Assembly (NCBI GenBank): GCA_950097015.1
Contig: CATNEN010000029.1
Location: 3,243,501-3,307,500, forward strand
DNA length: 64,000 bases
Reading direction: 5' to 3'
From: Macrostomum hystrix
Taxonomy: Eukaryota; Platyhelminthes; Macrostomidae
The translations under genes and the position numbers were made by a program. The notes beneath the pieces were generated by a model. It saw only the letters and a program-made list of their open reading frames with translations. It did no database searches and had not been told where the DNA came from. Positions 46,001 to 57,150 of the stretch are shown piece by piece (position 1 is the stretch's first letter; each line of letters starts with the position of its first letter).

Positions 46001-46191
46001 ACGAGCGTCCGGAATTCTCCGTTGAACTGGCCGCTGGCCAGTCATCGGCCGTGGCCTGGGTGTCCGGCTTCCAGTTCCTGCTGGGCTTGTGCCGCATTAG
46101 CAAGCGAGACCTGTGCCTGGTCAGCCTGCCCCCTCAGGACTATCTGGGCATGCTGCAGGCGCCCGCATTTCGTAAACGATTCGGCGTTTAA
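43087..46191 (+). CDS. UTP4: U3 small nucleolar RNA-associated protein 4 (Cirhin), WD40 protein, two visible exons
   Basis: Nucleolar component of the t-UTP/UTPA subcomplex of the small-subunit processome, needed for 18S rRNA maturation. Exons are 43087-43971 and 44395-46191, joined in phase 0 (893 codons here). The N-terminus matches the family: YRVHRLNFHQP, RLAVARADASVEIY, EGLCWLGDRLFCTGLSGFVHEIDL, LISGDSAGCVTIWDARSG. Exon 2 continues with HDVRTMCCTKRQLVTGGTNC and more WD blades (LLTGHDRLAAVGTHEG, LFVAYSDRSIALYDV). A low-complexity insert (polyGlu at about 45,733, a basic KRKRSK stretch, Gln- and Pro-rich runs) makes it longer than human Cirhin. The tail FRKRFGV resembles the conserved C-terminus. 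No in-frame ATG precedes the conserved part, so the start comes from an unseen exon or a spliced leader. Confidence 0.9.
44060..44375. repeat. minisatellite GGGATAACTCTTCGGGATTA, ~30 bp, in UTP4 intron
   Basis: About ten degenerate copies (GGGATAACTCTCGGGATTAT, TTATTCAGGTG). The splice donor is GTGAGG at 43972 and the acceptor CATCTGCAG at 44394. Confidence 0.85.
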
Positions 46192-46289
46192 TTGTTGTCA
46201 TTGCCTCATTGTCTGCTGGATTGTCCAACTGTTGTCATTGGTGACAGCTTTTCATATTTTTGTTTGCGTTTCACACTGAATCCGGGTCT

Positions 46290-46735
46290 CCCCATACTCC
46301 ATACGAGATCCCATCCCTTTTTTCCTGTCTATGAGATCGCATCCCTATTTTCCTGTCTATGAGATCCAATCCCTATTTTCCTTTCTATGAGATCCCATCC
46401 CTATTTTCCTGTCTACGAGATCCCATCCCTATTTTCCTTTCTATGAGATCCCATCCCTATTTTCCCGTCTATGAGATCCCATCCCTATTTTCCTTTCTAT
46501 GAGAGCCCATCCCTATTTTCCTGTCTACGAGATCCCATCCCTATTTTCCCGTCTATGAGATCCCATCCCTATTTTCCTTTCTATGAGATCCCATCCCTAT
46601 TTTCCCGTCTATGAGATCCCATCCCTATTTTCCTTTCTATGAGATCCCATCCCTATTTTCCTTTCTATGAGATCCCATCCCTATTTTCCTCTTTATAAGA
46701 TCCCATCCCTATTTTCTCTCTACGAAATCCCATAA
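46290..46735. repeat. minisatellite GAGATCCCATCCCTATTTTCC, ~28 bp, after UTP4
   Basis: About 15 copies differing mainly in the spacer (TTTCTAT, TGTCTAC, CGTCTAT). It begins about 100 bp after the UTP4 stop, so it may be in the 3' UTR. Confidence 0.93.
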
Positions 46736-47574
46736 CTGCCAGCTGTAACATGCGACTTAACAATACAAAAGTTTCAACAACAATGATGATGAAGGCAAAA
46801 TTGTACCCTGCATTTTTTGCTTCCGAAATTCAACTCTTTGACGCTTCGAGCACTTTTTGGACTAAACTAAGTCGATGGTTTTTTACAGTCTTGCTTATTT
46901 TTATATAAGTATGATTGCTTTCAGTTCATGGACTGTGGGCCGGCACATTTACCCTATTCTTCCCTGGCTAATGCAGATAGTATAGAATTCAAAGTGTGTT
47001 TTTGTCAAAAAATAAGTCCGTTTGCACGAGACAGCGAGATAGCAAATCTCGTCTATGGCCGAACCCTATCCAGCAAGTTTTGAGCGAGTTGCATCGTATA
47101 GACAGAGCTGAGATTTCTAACAAAATAGGCGGTACGAGTATAACTTCTCTCCTCTATTCGCGAGCTTGGCGCACACTATTTTCCGTAAGTGTTGACCCTA
47201 GTCTGTCTCTATGGTGATTTATTGCTTAATCCTAATCGAATTAGGAGTGGCGTGGGTGAATTGCTTGGCTAAGTGTATAGCTGTGTGGGTAGGTATTCTC
47301 CACAGGAAACAGACATTCGCAGCCTTATTTATCGTCCACTTTCGACCTTCGACTAAACAAAACTGCCGTCGGCGTGACCGGCTGGATTTTGTCGCTGGTG
47401 TTGATTTCTAACTGTTTTATTATGGCTTCATTTCTGCACTGGCTGGCTGGCTTACATTCCGAAAGGCCTCTATTCTCATTTTAGTAATATAATAGCTTCT
47501 TTTGGCAATAAATAATGAGTATCGAGAGTTATGAGCATTTTAAATTAGTAAATTGATCAATAAACACAGGATCT
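46736..47574. other. spacer, no gene recognised
   Basis: AT-rich. A possible SINE family 2 shred (CAGTTCATGGACTGTGGGCC) is at about 46,921. The open frames at 46996-47217 and 47211-47411 have no recognisable features. Confidence 0.4.
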
Positions 47575-48885
47575 AGGTATACAATTGGGTAGAAGATAAA
47601 GCCTATGGTTAGGTAGACAATATGGACTATAGTTCGCTAGAAGATAAGGACAATGGTTGGATAGAAGGTATGGACTAGGGTTGGGTAGACGATAAGGACT
47701 ATAGTTGGGTAGAAGATAAGGGATAGGGTTGGGTAGAAGATAAGGGATATGGTTGGGTATATGATATTGGATAGGGTTGGGTAGAAGATATTGGATAGGG
47801 TTGGGTAGAAGATCATGGATAGGGTTGGGTAGAAGATAAGGGATAGGGTTGGGTAGAAGATATTGGATAGGGTTGGGTAGAAGATAAGGACTAGGGTTGG
47901 GTAGAAGATAAGGGATAGAGTTGGGTAGAAGATAAGGGATAGGTTTGGGTATATGATATTGGATAGGGTTGGGTAGAAGATATTGGGTAGGGTTGGGTAG
48001 AAGATATTGGATAGGGTTGGGTAGAAGATAAGGGATAGGGTTGTGTAGAATATATGGGATAGGGTTGGGTAGAAGATATTGGATAGGGTTGGGTAGAAGA
48101 TAAGGGATAGGGTAGGGTAGAAGATAAGGGATAGGGTTGTGTAGAATATATGGGATAGGGTTGGGTAGAATATATGGGATAGGGTTGGGTATATGATATT
48201 GGATAGGATTGGGTAGAAGATATTGGGTAGGGTTGGGTAGAAGATAAGGGATAGGGTTGTGTAGAATATATGGGATAGGGTTGGGTAGAATTTATGGGAT
48301 AGGGTTGGGTATATGATATTGGATAGGGTTGGGTAGAAGATAAGGACTAGAGTTGGGTAGAAGATAAGGGATAGGGTTGTGTAATATATATGGGATAGGG
48401 TTGGGTAGAATATATGGGATAGGGTTGGGTATATGATATTGGATAGGATTGGGTAGAAGATATTGGGTAGGGTTGGGTAGAAGATAAGGGATAGGGTTGT
48501 GTAGAATATATGGGATAGGGTTGGGTAGAATTTATGGGATAGGGTTGGGTATATGATATTGGATAGGGTTGGGTAGAAGATAAGGACTAGAGTTGGGTAG
48601 AAGATAAGGGATAGGGTTGTGTAATATATATGGGATAGGGTTGGGTAGAATATATGGGATAGGGTTGGGTATATGATATTGGATAGGATTGGGTAGAAGA
48701 TATTGGGTAGGGTTGGGTAGAAGATAAGGGATAGGGTTGTGTAGAATATATGGGATAGGGTTGGGTAGAAGATAAGGGATAGGGTTGGGTAGAATATATG
48801 GGATTGGGTTGGGTAGAAAATAAGGACTAGAGTTGGGTAGAAGATAAAGGATAGGGTTGCGTAGAATATATGGGATAGGGATACC
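47575..48885. repeat. G-rich minisatellite GGGTTGGGTAGAAGATAAGG, 25 bp, with ~240-bp higher-order unit
   Basis: About 50 copies. A block starting GGGTTGGGTATATGATATTG repeats at about 48,183, 48,423 and 48,663, giving a 240-bp higher-order period. Runs such as GGGATAGGGTTGGG suggest G-quadruplex potential on the plus strand. Confidence 0.94.
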
Positions 48886-49369
48886 GCACGGGATCTAGTA
48901 GGTAGAATTCTTTCCCAAGCTCAAAGCAGCAGCGGCAGAGTGCAGACTGCTACTACAAATATTTGATTTCAAATCTCTTTGACTCTACCAAAGACTTCAA
49001 AGCGTTTTGCTTACTGGTTGTGAGGCGGCCCTACGTACACGCTTTTATATCCTACGAGCTGAATTGTAGCGGTGCTAAGAGAAAATTGAGAAGCTCAGGA
49101 CCCACTGTCATTGTCTGGCCAGCAATTGTACTCACATGATCCAGCTGCTGCCACAGAAGCGGAGGAAAATGTCTCGACCGTCTCCTGATCGAATTCTCTT
49201 TTGACTGATTCGGATAAAAGACGGTTAAAACGATAGATAGAATTTCGCTTGATATCTTCCGAGCTGTGTGGCGAGCGATTCGATATCTTAGAAATGTACT
49301 TTTATGCTTATATTATTCAAATGCCCTCGTCTAGATCAGAAATTTTATTCTAATCTGTATTTCTTATCC
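48886..49369. other. spacer, nothing recognised
   Basis: Unique sequence of mixed composition between two arrays. I see no gene or element. Confidence 0.45.
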
Positions 49370-50570
49370 AGATCCTATTTGAGGATTTTAATCCCATTTC
49401 GAGATCCCATTCTAAAGTCATAATCCAAATTTTCTATACCGAATCTCATCCAGGAAATTCCCCCCAAACTTCTATTTCCTTTGCCTAAATCCCATCTAGG
49501 ATTCTCGTCCCGATTTCCTATTTTGAATCCCATTCTAGAATTCCAATGCCGATTTTCTATTCCTCATCCCATTCTAGGATTCTAATCCCGATTTCCTATT
49601 TTGAATCCCATTCTAGAATTCTAATCCCGATTTCCGATTTCTAATCCCATTCTAGGATTCTAATCCCGATTTCCGATTCCTCATCCCATTCTAGGATTCT
49701 AATCCAGATTTTCTATTCCTCATCCCATTCTAGGATTCTAATGCCGATTTCCTATTCCTCATCCCATTCTAGGATTCTAATCCCGATTTCCGATTCCTCA
49801 TCCCATTCTAGGATTCTAATCCAGATTTTCTATTCCTCATCCCATTCTAGGATTCTAATGCCGATTTCCTATTCCTCATCCCATTCTAGGATTCTAATCC
49901 CGATTTTCTATTTCTAATCCCATTCTAGGATTCTAATCCCGATTTTCTATTCCTCATCCCATTCTAGGATTCTAATCCCGATGTTCTATTCCTAATCCCA
50001 TTCTAGAAATCTAATCCCGATTTCCGATTTCTAATCCCATTCTAGGATTCTAATCCCGATTTCCGATTCCTCATCCCATTCTAGGATTCTAATCCAGATT
50101 TTCTATTCCTCATCCCATTCTAGGATTCTAATCCAGATTTTCTATTCCTCATCCCATTCTAGGATTCTAATCCAGATTTTCTATTCCTCATCCCATTCTA
50201 GGATTCTAATCCAGATTTTCTATTCCTAATCCCATTCTAGGATTTTAATCCAGATTTTCTATTCCTCATCCCATTCTAGGATTCTAATCCAGATTTTCTA
50301 TTCCTCATCCCATTCTAGGATTCTAATCCAGATTTTCTATTCCTCATCCCATTCTAGGATTTTAATCCCGATTTTCTATTTCTCTTCCCATTCTAGGATT
50401 CTAATCCAGATTTTCTATTTCTCATTCCATTCTAGGATTTTAATCCCGATTTTCTATTTCTCTTCCCATACTAGGATTCTAAACCCGATTTTCTATTCCT
50501 AATCCCATTCTAGGATTTTAAACCAGATTTCTTATTCTAAATCCCACTCTAAGATTCTAATCCAAACTTA
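49370..50570. repeat. minisatellite CATTCTAGGATTCTAATCC, 39 bp
   Basis: About 30 copies with CCCGATTTCC, CCAGATTTTC and GCCGATTTCC variants. The 5' end is more diverged. Confidence 0.94.
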
Positions 50571-51145
50571 CTACACCCAGGTTACATTGTTAGTCTTTAG
50601 TTGCAGCATTATCATCTGCAATCCAGTTGACAGTACCCAGTACACATAGTACTCTGCGCAGACAAGTGATTTGAGCAGTATAAGCAGGTAGACAGTTTCT
50701 CACGTTAGCTTAAATCGATTCGCACCCATCTACTCGAATGGATTGAAAAATCCTTGGCTGTCTGTTCCTCTCCTACGCATTTCTGTAACTCCCCAATGCG
50801 CACTCGTGACACGGCATTTTGTCGCCGCAAAATCAGCTGAAGTCCGTGTTCTCCAGGCTAGCAAGCCACTCGGAGCTGTGAATATCGATTCCGCGAGCGA
50901 ATTTCCGCTTGGATGCCAAACTCAAGTTAGGGCCCTGCTGCTGCCGCTGCTGTTTCTCATTTCTTAAGCACTGCCATCATTGCCATCACTAGCGCTATTT
51001 GCTGACAATTCACACCCTTCAGGACTCCTAAATATTAATTACTGGGAGACTTAACAACGATGGGATATCAAAAACTTTCAGTGCCCTCAATTTCCTTTCG
51101 TATTAAAGCCTTAAACTGCCTTTTTAGAGAACCTAAAACTAATCA
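50571..51145. other. spacer, no gene supported
   Basis: A 74-residue open frame at 50743-50967 has no recognised motif. Otherwise nothing. Confidence 0.4.
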
Positions 51146-52988
51146 GATATCAGGAATCAGGCATAGAGAATCAGGCATACAGACTCAGGCATACAGACTC
51201 AGGCATACAGAATCAGGCATAGAGAATCAGGCATACAGACTCAGGCATACAGACTCAGGCATACAGACTCAGGCATACAAAATCAGGCATACAGAATCAG
51301 GCATACAGAATCAGGCATACAGAATCAGGCATACAGAATCAGGCATACAGAGTCAGGCATACAGAATCAGGCATACAGAATCAGGCATGCAGAGTCAGGC
51401 ATGCAGAATCAGGCATACAGAATCAGGCATACAGAGTCAGGCATGCAGAATCAGGCATACAGAATCAGGCATACAGACTCAGGCATACAGAATCAAGCAT
51501 GCAGAATCAGGCATACAGAATCAGGCATACAGAATCAGGCATGCAGAATCAGGCATACAGAATCAGGCATAGAGAATCAGGCATGCAGAGTCAGGCATGC
51601 AGAATCAGGCATGCAGAGTCAGGCATGCAGAATCAGGCATACAGAATCAGGCATACAGAATCAGGCATACAGAGTCAGGCATGCAGAATCAGGCATACAG
51701 AATCAGGCATACAGACTCAGGCATACAGAATCAGGCATACAGAATCAGGCATGCAGAATCAGGCATACAGAATCAGGCATAGAGAATCAGGCATGCAGAG
51801 TCAGGCATGCAGAATCAGGCATACAGAATCAGGCATACAGACTCAGGCATACAGAATCAGGCATACAGACTCAGGCATACAGAATCAAGCATGCAGAATC
51901 AGGCATACAGAATCAGGCATACAGAATCAGGCATGCAGAATCAGGCATACAGAATCAGGCATAGAGAATCAGGCATGCAGAGTCAGGCATGCAGAGTCAG
52001 GCAGAATCAGGCATACAGAATCAGGCATGCAGAGTCAGGCATGCAGAATCAGGCATACAGAATCAGGCATGCAGAGTCAGGCAGAATCAGGCATACAGAA
52101 TCAGGCATGCAGAGTCAGGCATGCAGAATCAGGCATACAGAATCAGGCATGCAGAGTCAGGCATACAGAATCAGGCATGCAGAGTCAGGCATGCAGAGTC
52201 AGGCATACAGAATCAGGCATGCAGAGTCAGGCATGCAGAGTCAGGCATACAGAATCAGGCATGCAGAGTCAGGCATACAGAATCAGGCATGCAGAATCAG
52301 GCATACAGAATCAGGCATACAGAATCAGGCATGCAGAGTCAGGCATGCAGAGTCAGGCATACAGAATCAGGCATGCAGAGTCAGGCATACAGAATCAGGC
52401 ATGCAGAATCAGGCATACAGAATCAGGCATACAGAATCAGGCATAGAGAATCAGGCTTAGAGAATCAGGCATACAGAATCAGGCATAGAGAATCAGGCAT
52501 AGAGAATCAGGCATACAGAATCAGGCATACAGAATCAGGCATACAGAATCAGGCATGCAGAATCAGGCATACAGAATCAGGCATACAGAATCAGGCATGC
52601 AGAATCAGGCATACAGAATCAGGCATACAAAATCAGGCATACAGAATCAGGCGTACAGAATCAGGCATACAGAATCAGGCATACAGAATCAGGCATACAG
52701 AATCAGGCATACAGAATCAGGCATGCAGAATCAGGCATACAGAATCAGGCATACAGAATCAGGCATACAGAATCAGGCATGCAGAATCAGGCATACAGAA
52801 TCAGGCATACAGAATCAGGCATACAGAATCAGGCATACAGAATCAGGCATACAGAATCAGGCATACAGAATCAGGCATGCAGAATCAGGCATACAGAATC
52901 AGGCATACAGAATCAGGCATAGAGAATCAGGCATGCAGAATCAGGCATACAGAATCAGGCATAGAGAATCAGGCATGCAGAATCAGCA
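51146..52988. repeat. 14-bp minisatellite AATCAGGCATACAG, ~130 copies
   Basis: Near-perfect 14-bp units with ATACAG, ATGCAG, ATAGAG and AGTCAG variants. Because 14 is not a multiple of 3, each frame cycles over 42 bp and none of the three forward frames meets a stop for long stretches. The predicted 146-337-residue peptides (ESGIQNQAYRIRHT) are artefacts. Confidence 0.96.
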
Positions 52989-53596
52989 ATGGTAGCAGCT
53001 GAATAGTGGAGCTCGCAATCGCTGTGATTGGTCTAGCCAATCAGGGAGTGGCAAGGATAAAGAGGGACATTGCATGCAATTGGTCTGCAGTCCTATTCAG
53101 AACACTGTGCATATAGACGGCTCATTGTGCTTTGCTTAGGGAATGAAGTATCAGTGAGAGCAAGCCACATCTTAAAACTATTTGAATTGAATTTCATCCT
53201 AACTGAAAGCGGATCGTCAGCTGTTCTCAGAAAAAGAGAAGCTTTGTGTGATTGTCACTCATAAGGTGAGAAGTCTGGTGAGTCTACTATTAGCGGTTTG
53301 ATAAGTTCTCAGTTGTACAGTAATTCTTAACTACCTAAAATAGCTAGGGTATTCTGAAAGACTTGCGCCTGCTCAGCTGCCATTCAGCCATGCGACTCAA
53401 CCTACCTGAGTAGCTCTCAAATGTCACGCATTTCCGACTATGCCTTCATTTCTAGAAAGAAAACTAATTGTAAAAGGAAGCTCATATTGTTAAAGGTCTA
53501 CTTCCGTTCTAGCGGATTTGGGTGACAATTTTTCTTACTGCTTTTTAGCTGCAGCAGGAATTAAACCTATACTGAAGTAGTATAATAGACAGTAAA
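52989..53596. other. spacer, nothing recognised
   Basis: Unique sequence. A 64-residue frame at 53070-53264 has no recognisable feature. Confidence 0.4.
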
Positions 53597-53905
53597 TCTC
53601 GCACCAAGGTCCTTGAGCTCGATTCCGCGGCGAGGCCACATTTATTTGTCGTGCTTGTCGAATTCGCTTGTCGCGCAATTGACACCCTTGAGGGCCAACC
53701 TCCAAGGCACAGTGAAAGTGTACACTGCCCGACGATGAGAAAGTCAGGACAGATGTACACACCTGTGTGAGCTACCGCCTGCGTACGGTATTTGTGTGCG
53801 TGTGTGCTCAGGAGTCAGCGAAATGGGCAGAATTGCCTCCTCGCTGGCTGCGGGTCCAGTGTCACCAAATCATGCGCCACTGCCCGCACCTCACCTAAAA
53901 TAATT
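53597..53905 (+). mobile_element. SINE family 1, copy lacking the first part of the head
   Basis: Starts at CTCGCACCAAGGTCCTTGAG, keeps the B-box-like GAGCTCGATTCCGCGG, GATGAGAAAGTCAGGACAG, GCAGAATTGCCTCCTCGC, GTCACCAAATCATG, and ends CTGCCCGCACCTCACC. Confidence 0.8.
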
Positions 53906-53944
53906 AGTTTTTTTGTATAATAGAATAGACACTGTGCTATTTTT

Positions 53945-54125
53945 TCGTGGGCTATGATCTCAGTGGCTAGGGCTTCTGACTTCTGACCAGACGGTCATGA
54001 GCTCGAACCAAAGCAAAGCAAAGGGAACAATTTGTGTGCTTGAGCTACGCGGAGCCATGGTAATATCCCGTGTGTGTGTGTGTGTGTCCCTATCCCTTCG
54101 CACTCCATGCTGACATACACTGGTA
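53945..54125 (+). mobile_element. SINE family 2-related 5' fragment with (GT)n
   Basis: tRNA-like TCAGTGGCTAGGGCTTCTGA and GAGCTCGAACC followed by GGGAACAATTTGTGTGCTTG, matching the 5' ends at 4.0 and 42.7 kb. A (GT)9-like run lies at about 54,070. Confidence 0.55.
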
Positions 54126-54399
54126 CATATGAGTAGCCTAAAAATCGTTAATTGCCGCATAATTGTAGAATCCCTCTGCTCCTTTGTGATGCTTAAGTCC
54201 AGCTTCCCGCTTTTTTGACTCAATAATCTTTGAGTAGAGCTGGCTACAGCTCGCAACTTTAAATTATATCAGGCGCTGTTTGTCTTTTCCTACCTTTGAA
54301 CCTTTCTCTGTCGCTATTTTAGGGGTGAAAAATTGCGAGACAACATTATACATAGCATACTATGTAGGGTAGGGTTACCATCATCTGTTATCACACTGT
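54126..54399. other. spacer
   Basis: AT-rich unique sequence, nothing recognised. Confidence 0.4.
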
Positions 54400-55395
54400 G
54401 TATCATCGTTTGAGTCCTTTCTCTGTAGATCATTGTTTGAGTCCATTCTCTATAGATCATTGTTTGAGTCCATTCTCTATAGATCATTGTTTGAGTCCAT
54501 TCTCTATTGATCATTGTTTGAGTCCATTCTCTCTATCTATCTATCTATTTGCAGGGGGGCCCGGGGCACTTGTCGCACAAGCGACGGAGCGGCACGCCCC
54601 CAGACCGGCGAACTAGGCGCTTTTGCGCCCATCGCGCCGCCTCCCCTGAGCAGGCACCACACACAGCAGCACAGACCAGCCGGGGAGGGCAGGAGGCACC
54701 CAGAATAGGCAGCAGTGTCCCCCACCCCAGCCCCACACGCACATAGCAGACCAAGCCGGTAAGCTGATAAGAAATCAGTCCTCAGGGGGGGCCGGGTGAT
54801 GAGTGCAAACTTATCCAATCGCGCTGACGGAAGTCCAGAAAGCGCGCGGCGGTGTACACCCGCCCTCCAGCCACCCCCCGCAAGGTCTCACGCCCCAGCG
54901 CCAACGCACACAACTCACACAACGCAGAACAGGCACACAGAAGGTAGGAGCGAAGCTATTATTTCAAGCTTTGATTGCACGAAATATGGTGCACCTCCGC
55001 CGGTCGCTACTGTCCAGACCCCCCAACAAGTCCCGAAATTAATCGTGACTTGAAGGGTGAATCGAACTAGCGTCCTTTGGAGTGCGAGGCAGCGACGTTA
55101 GCCGCTGACCCACTCGCCCCCTTTTGAGTCCATTCTCTATTGATCATAATTTGAGTCATTTTATCTAGATCATCATTTGAGTCATTCTCTGTAGATTATC
55201 ATTTGAGTCCATTCTCTATTGATCATCATTTGAGTCCATTTTATGGTAGATCATCATTTGAGTCCATTCTCTGTAGATCATCATTTGAGTCCATTTTATG
55301 GTAGATCATCATTTGAGTCCATTCTCTGTAGATCATCATTTGAGTCCATTTTATGGTAGATCATCATTTGAGTCCATTCTCAGTATCATTATTTG
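54400..55395. repeat. minisatellite TTTGAGTCCATTCTCTA, interrupted by a SINE
   Basis: Left part 54400-54532 (27-31-bp units, GATCATTGTTTGAGTCC) and right part 55123-55395 (GATCATCATTTGAGTCC), split by the element at 54533-55122. Confidence 0.9.
54533..55122 (-). mobile_element. SINE family 3 (tRNA-derived, CpG-rich), minus strand, inserted in a minisatellite
   Basis: On the minus strand the head at 55122-55055 is tRNA-like: GTGGGTCAGCGGCTAACG (A box) and TAGTTCGATTC (B box). The body is GC- and CpG-rich, and the tail is (TAGA)n at 54533-54550. The direct repeat TTTGAGTCCATTCTCT flanks it (54517-54532 and 55123-55138), although the host array has the same word. The length of about 590 bp is long for a SINE. 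The ORFs inside show no domains. Confidence 0.75.
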
Positions 55396-56340
55396 ATTCA
55401 TGCTGTTTATGGTGGTCAGTGTAACACTGTGTTTCGCACTATCATCTGGTTCTTGATTCGTGTAGCCTTGAAAAGTTTTCAAATCAGTTTTCTCTACTCT
55501 GGCTGTGTATGCATATCATTTCAAGCATGAAATCTTAGAACAGTATATATTTATGAATGTTTGAGTACAATATTTACAATATTTCAGTGCCTTTATTAAC
55601 GGATTAGATGATAGAAAACAAATAATATTTACTGTCATCGCCTTAGGCTACAAATTGTTACCAGACTAATTGCACATTTTCTAGGAATTAGTCTGGCACA
55701 TAATGTATTGGCCTACTAAGGAGATGAACAGTCGGTCATTATCTTCTATCTGTATCATTGTTGCCTGCAAATTAGAACCATTGTCGTGTTTAAATCTGAA
55801 TGGAAGGAGGAACAGGTTGATCACTAAGCCAAAAAAGCAGCTGCTTTCCACTAGATGTGGACCTATTTTTATGGGCCAAGTCGGTTCAGTTTAGTTAAAA
55901 AGTACTTTGAGGATCTTAAACAGGAAGTGCATTTGGCATTTCGAAGAATGAGAGGGACTTCAATCGGCCAAAGCAAACTTAATCTCACTTGTCCTTATTT
56001 CCTTTAAGAGGAGCTTTAACTAATGTTAGATGTCGTTTAAGTGCGCGAACTTGAATTTCGAATGGAAATCGTCGGCACCTGCGGTTCCTGCAAAGTGGGC
56101 GGCCAATGACAAAATATCTTTGATAGAAGAAGCAATCAAAATAGACATCAACTCGGAACTGCACCCTTAACCACTTAGCTAATCGAATGGACAGGAATTC
56201 GAGGATTTTAGTATAGGCTAGGACAGACTGACGAAATCCTTGATCTGACAAACTTTGCTACTGTCCTAGTTGAATAATTGAAATAATAAAACTCTTCGGT
56301 CTAGGGGAGGAAAGTCACTAAAAACTTTCTGGAGCTAAAA
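55396..56340. other. spacer, no gene supported
   Basis: Mostly AT-rich unique sequence. The open frames at 55703-55894 and 55985-56251 show no recognisable motif. Confidence 0.4.
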
Positions 56341-56344
56341 AATG

Positions 56345-56580
56345 TGAAAAGACAAAAATGATGAGATAGAAGACAGAGGAAATGAGAGAAAGGTGAGATG
56401 AGAGAAATGGGAGATGAGAGAAATGGGAGATGAGAGAAAGGTGAGATGGGAGAAAGGTGAGATGGGAGTAAGGTGAGATGGGAAAAATGTGCGATGGGAG
56501 AAAGGTGTGATGGGAGAAAGTTGAGATGAGAGAAATATGAGATGAGAGAAAGGTGAGATGGGAGAAGGGTGTGATGAGAC
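56345..56580. repeat. purine-rich minisatellite GAGATGAGAGAAAGGT, 15-17 bp
   Basis: About 15 copies (GATGGGAGAAAGGTGA, GATGAGAGAAATGGGA). It is loosely similar to the other GAGATGAG arrays in the window. Confidence 0.85.
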
Positions 56581-57034
56581 CAATATAGAGAGACAGTCAG
56601 AGTTGGAGCCAAGCCAAGAGAAGCACAGAGGCATAACAGTTGGGATAGGGGAGCAGCTAGCCGTTGACCAGTCACCCGAGTGAAAGCTGTCATCGAAAAT
56701 TCGCCCCATCTTAAAATCGGCTTCTCCATACCGTTATATCACTTGACCCCTCTTATTCCGCGCGTGAGTTCTTGCTATGCCCAGCTCGTTGTTCGTGACG
56801 GAGTGACCTTCATGCCTGCCCTCTGATGTGGAATCAGTTTTATCCGCAATCACGCCTGTCCAGCCTCCGGATAAGAACTCATTTCGGGGAATTTATAAGC
56901 CAGGGCGCTTCATCACAGCATGCCGTTGCACTCCCACGCACTTTGGGAGTGCGATATAAGAGTCGCTGCTTTTTGTGTCCTCAACTCAGCATTTAGCAAA
57001 TTTGCATCACACGCATCTGAAAACTTCATACGGC
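56581..57034. other. spacer, nothing recognised
   Basis: Unique sequence. The 77-residue frame at 56920-57153 overlaps SINE-like sequence and is not supported as a gene. Confidence 0.4.
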
Positions 57035-57150
57035 TTTTCAGTCCATTGACTGCGGCGAGACGCCCACTTATAATTACCCCGTCTAATGCTGGTAACCATT
57101 TAACAAGTTATGAGTCCGACGATCTAACCACTTGGCTACCACTGAGTCGT
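57035..57150 (-). mobile_element. SINE family 2 fragment, minus strand
   Basis: On the minus strand: GTGGTAGCCAAGTGGTTAGA (A box), CGTCGGACTCATAAC, TTAAATGGTTACCAGCATTA and CAGTCAATGGACTGAA, in the family order with an internal deletion of the B-box and central region. Confidence 0.65.

Noticed and set aside
37135-46191. POT1-UTP4 fusion protein
   Set aside because: POT1 ends in a TGA at 42396-42398 with a plausible C-terminus, and the UTP4 exon has its own acceptor.
47575-48885. Interstitial telomere repeat tract
   Set aside because: The unit is 25 bp with TAGGGTTGGGTAGAAG, not runs of a 6-bp telomeric repeat; proximity to POT1 is coincidental.
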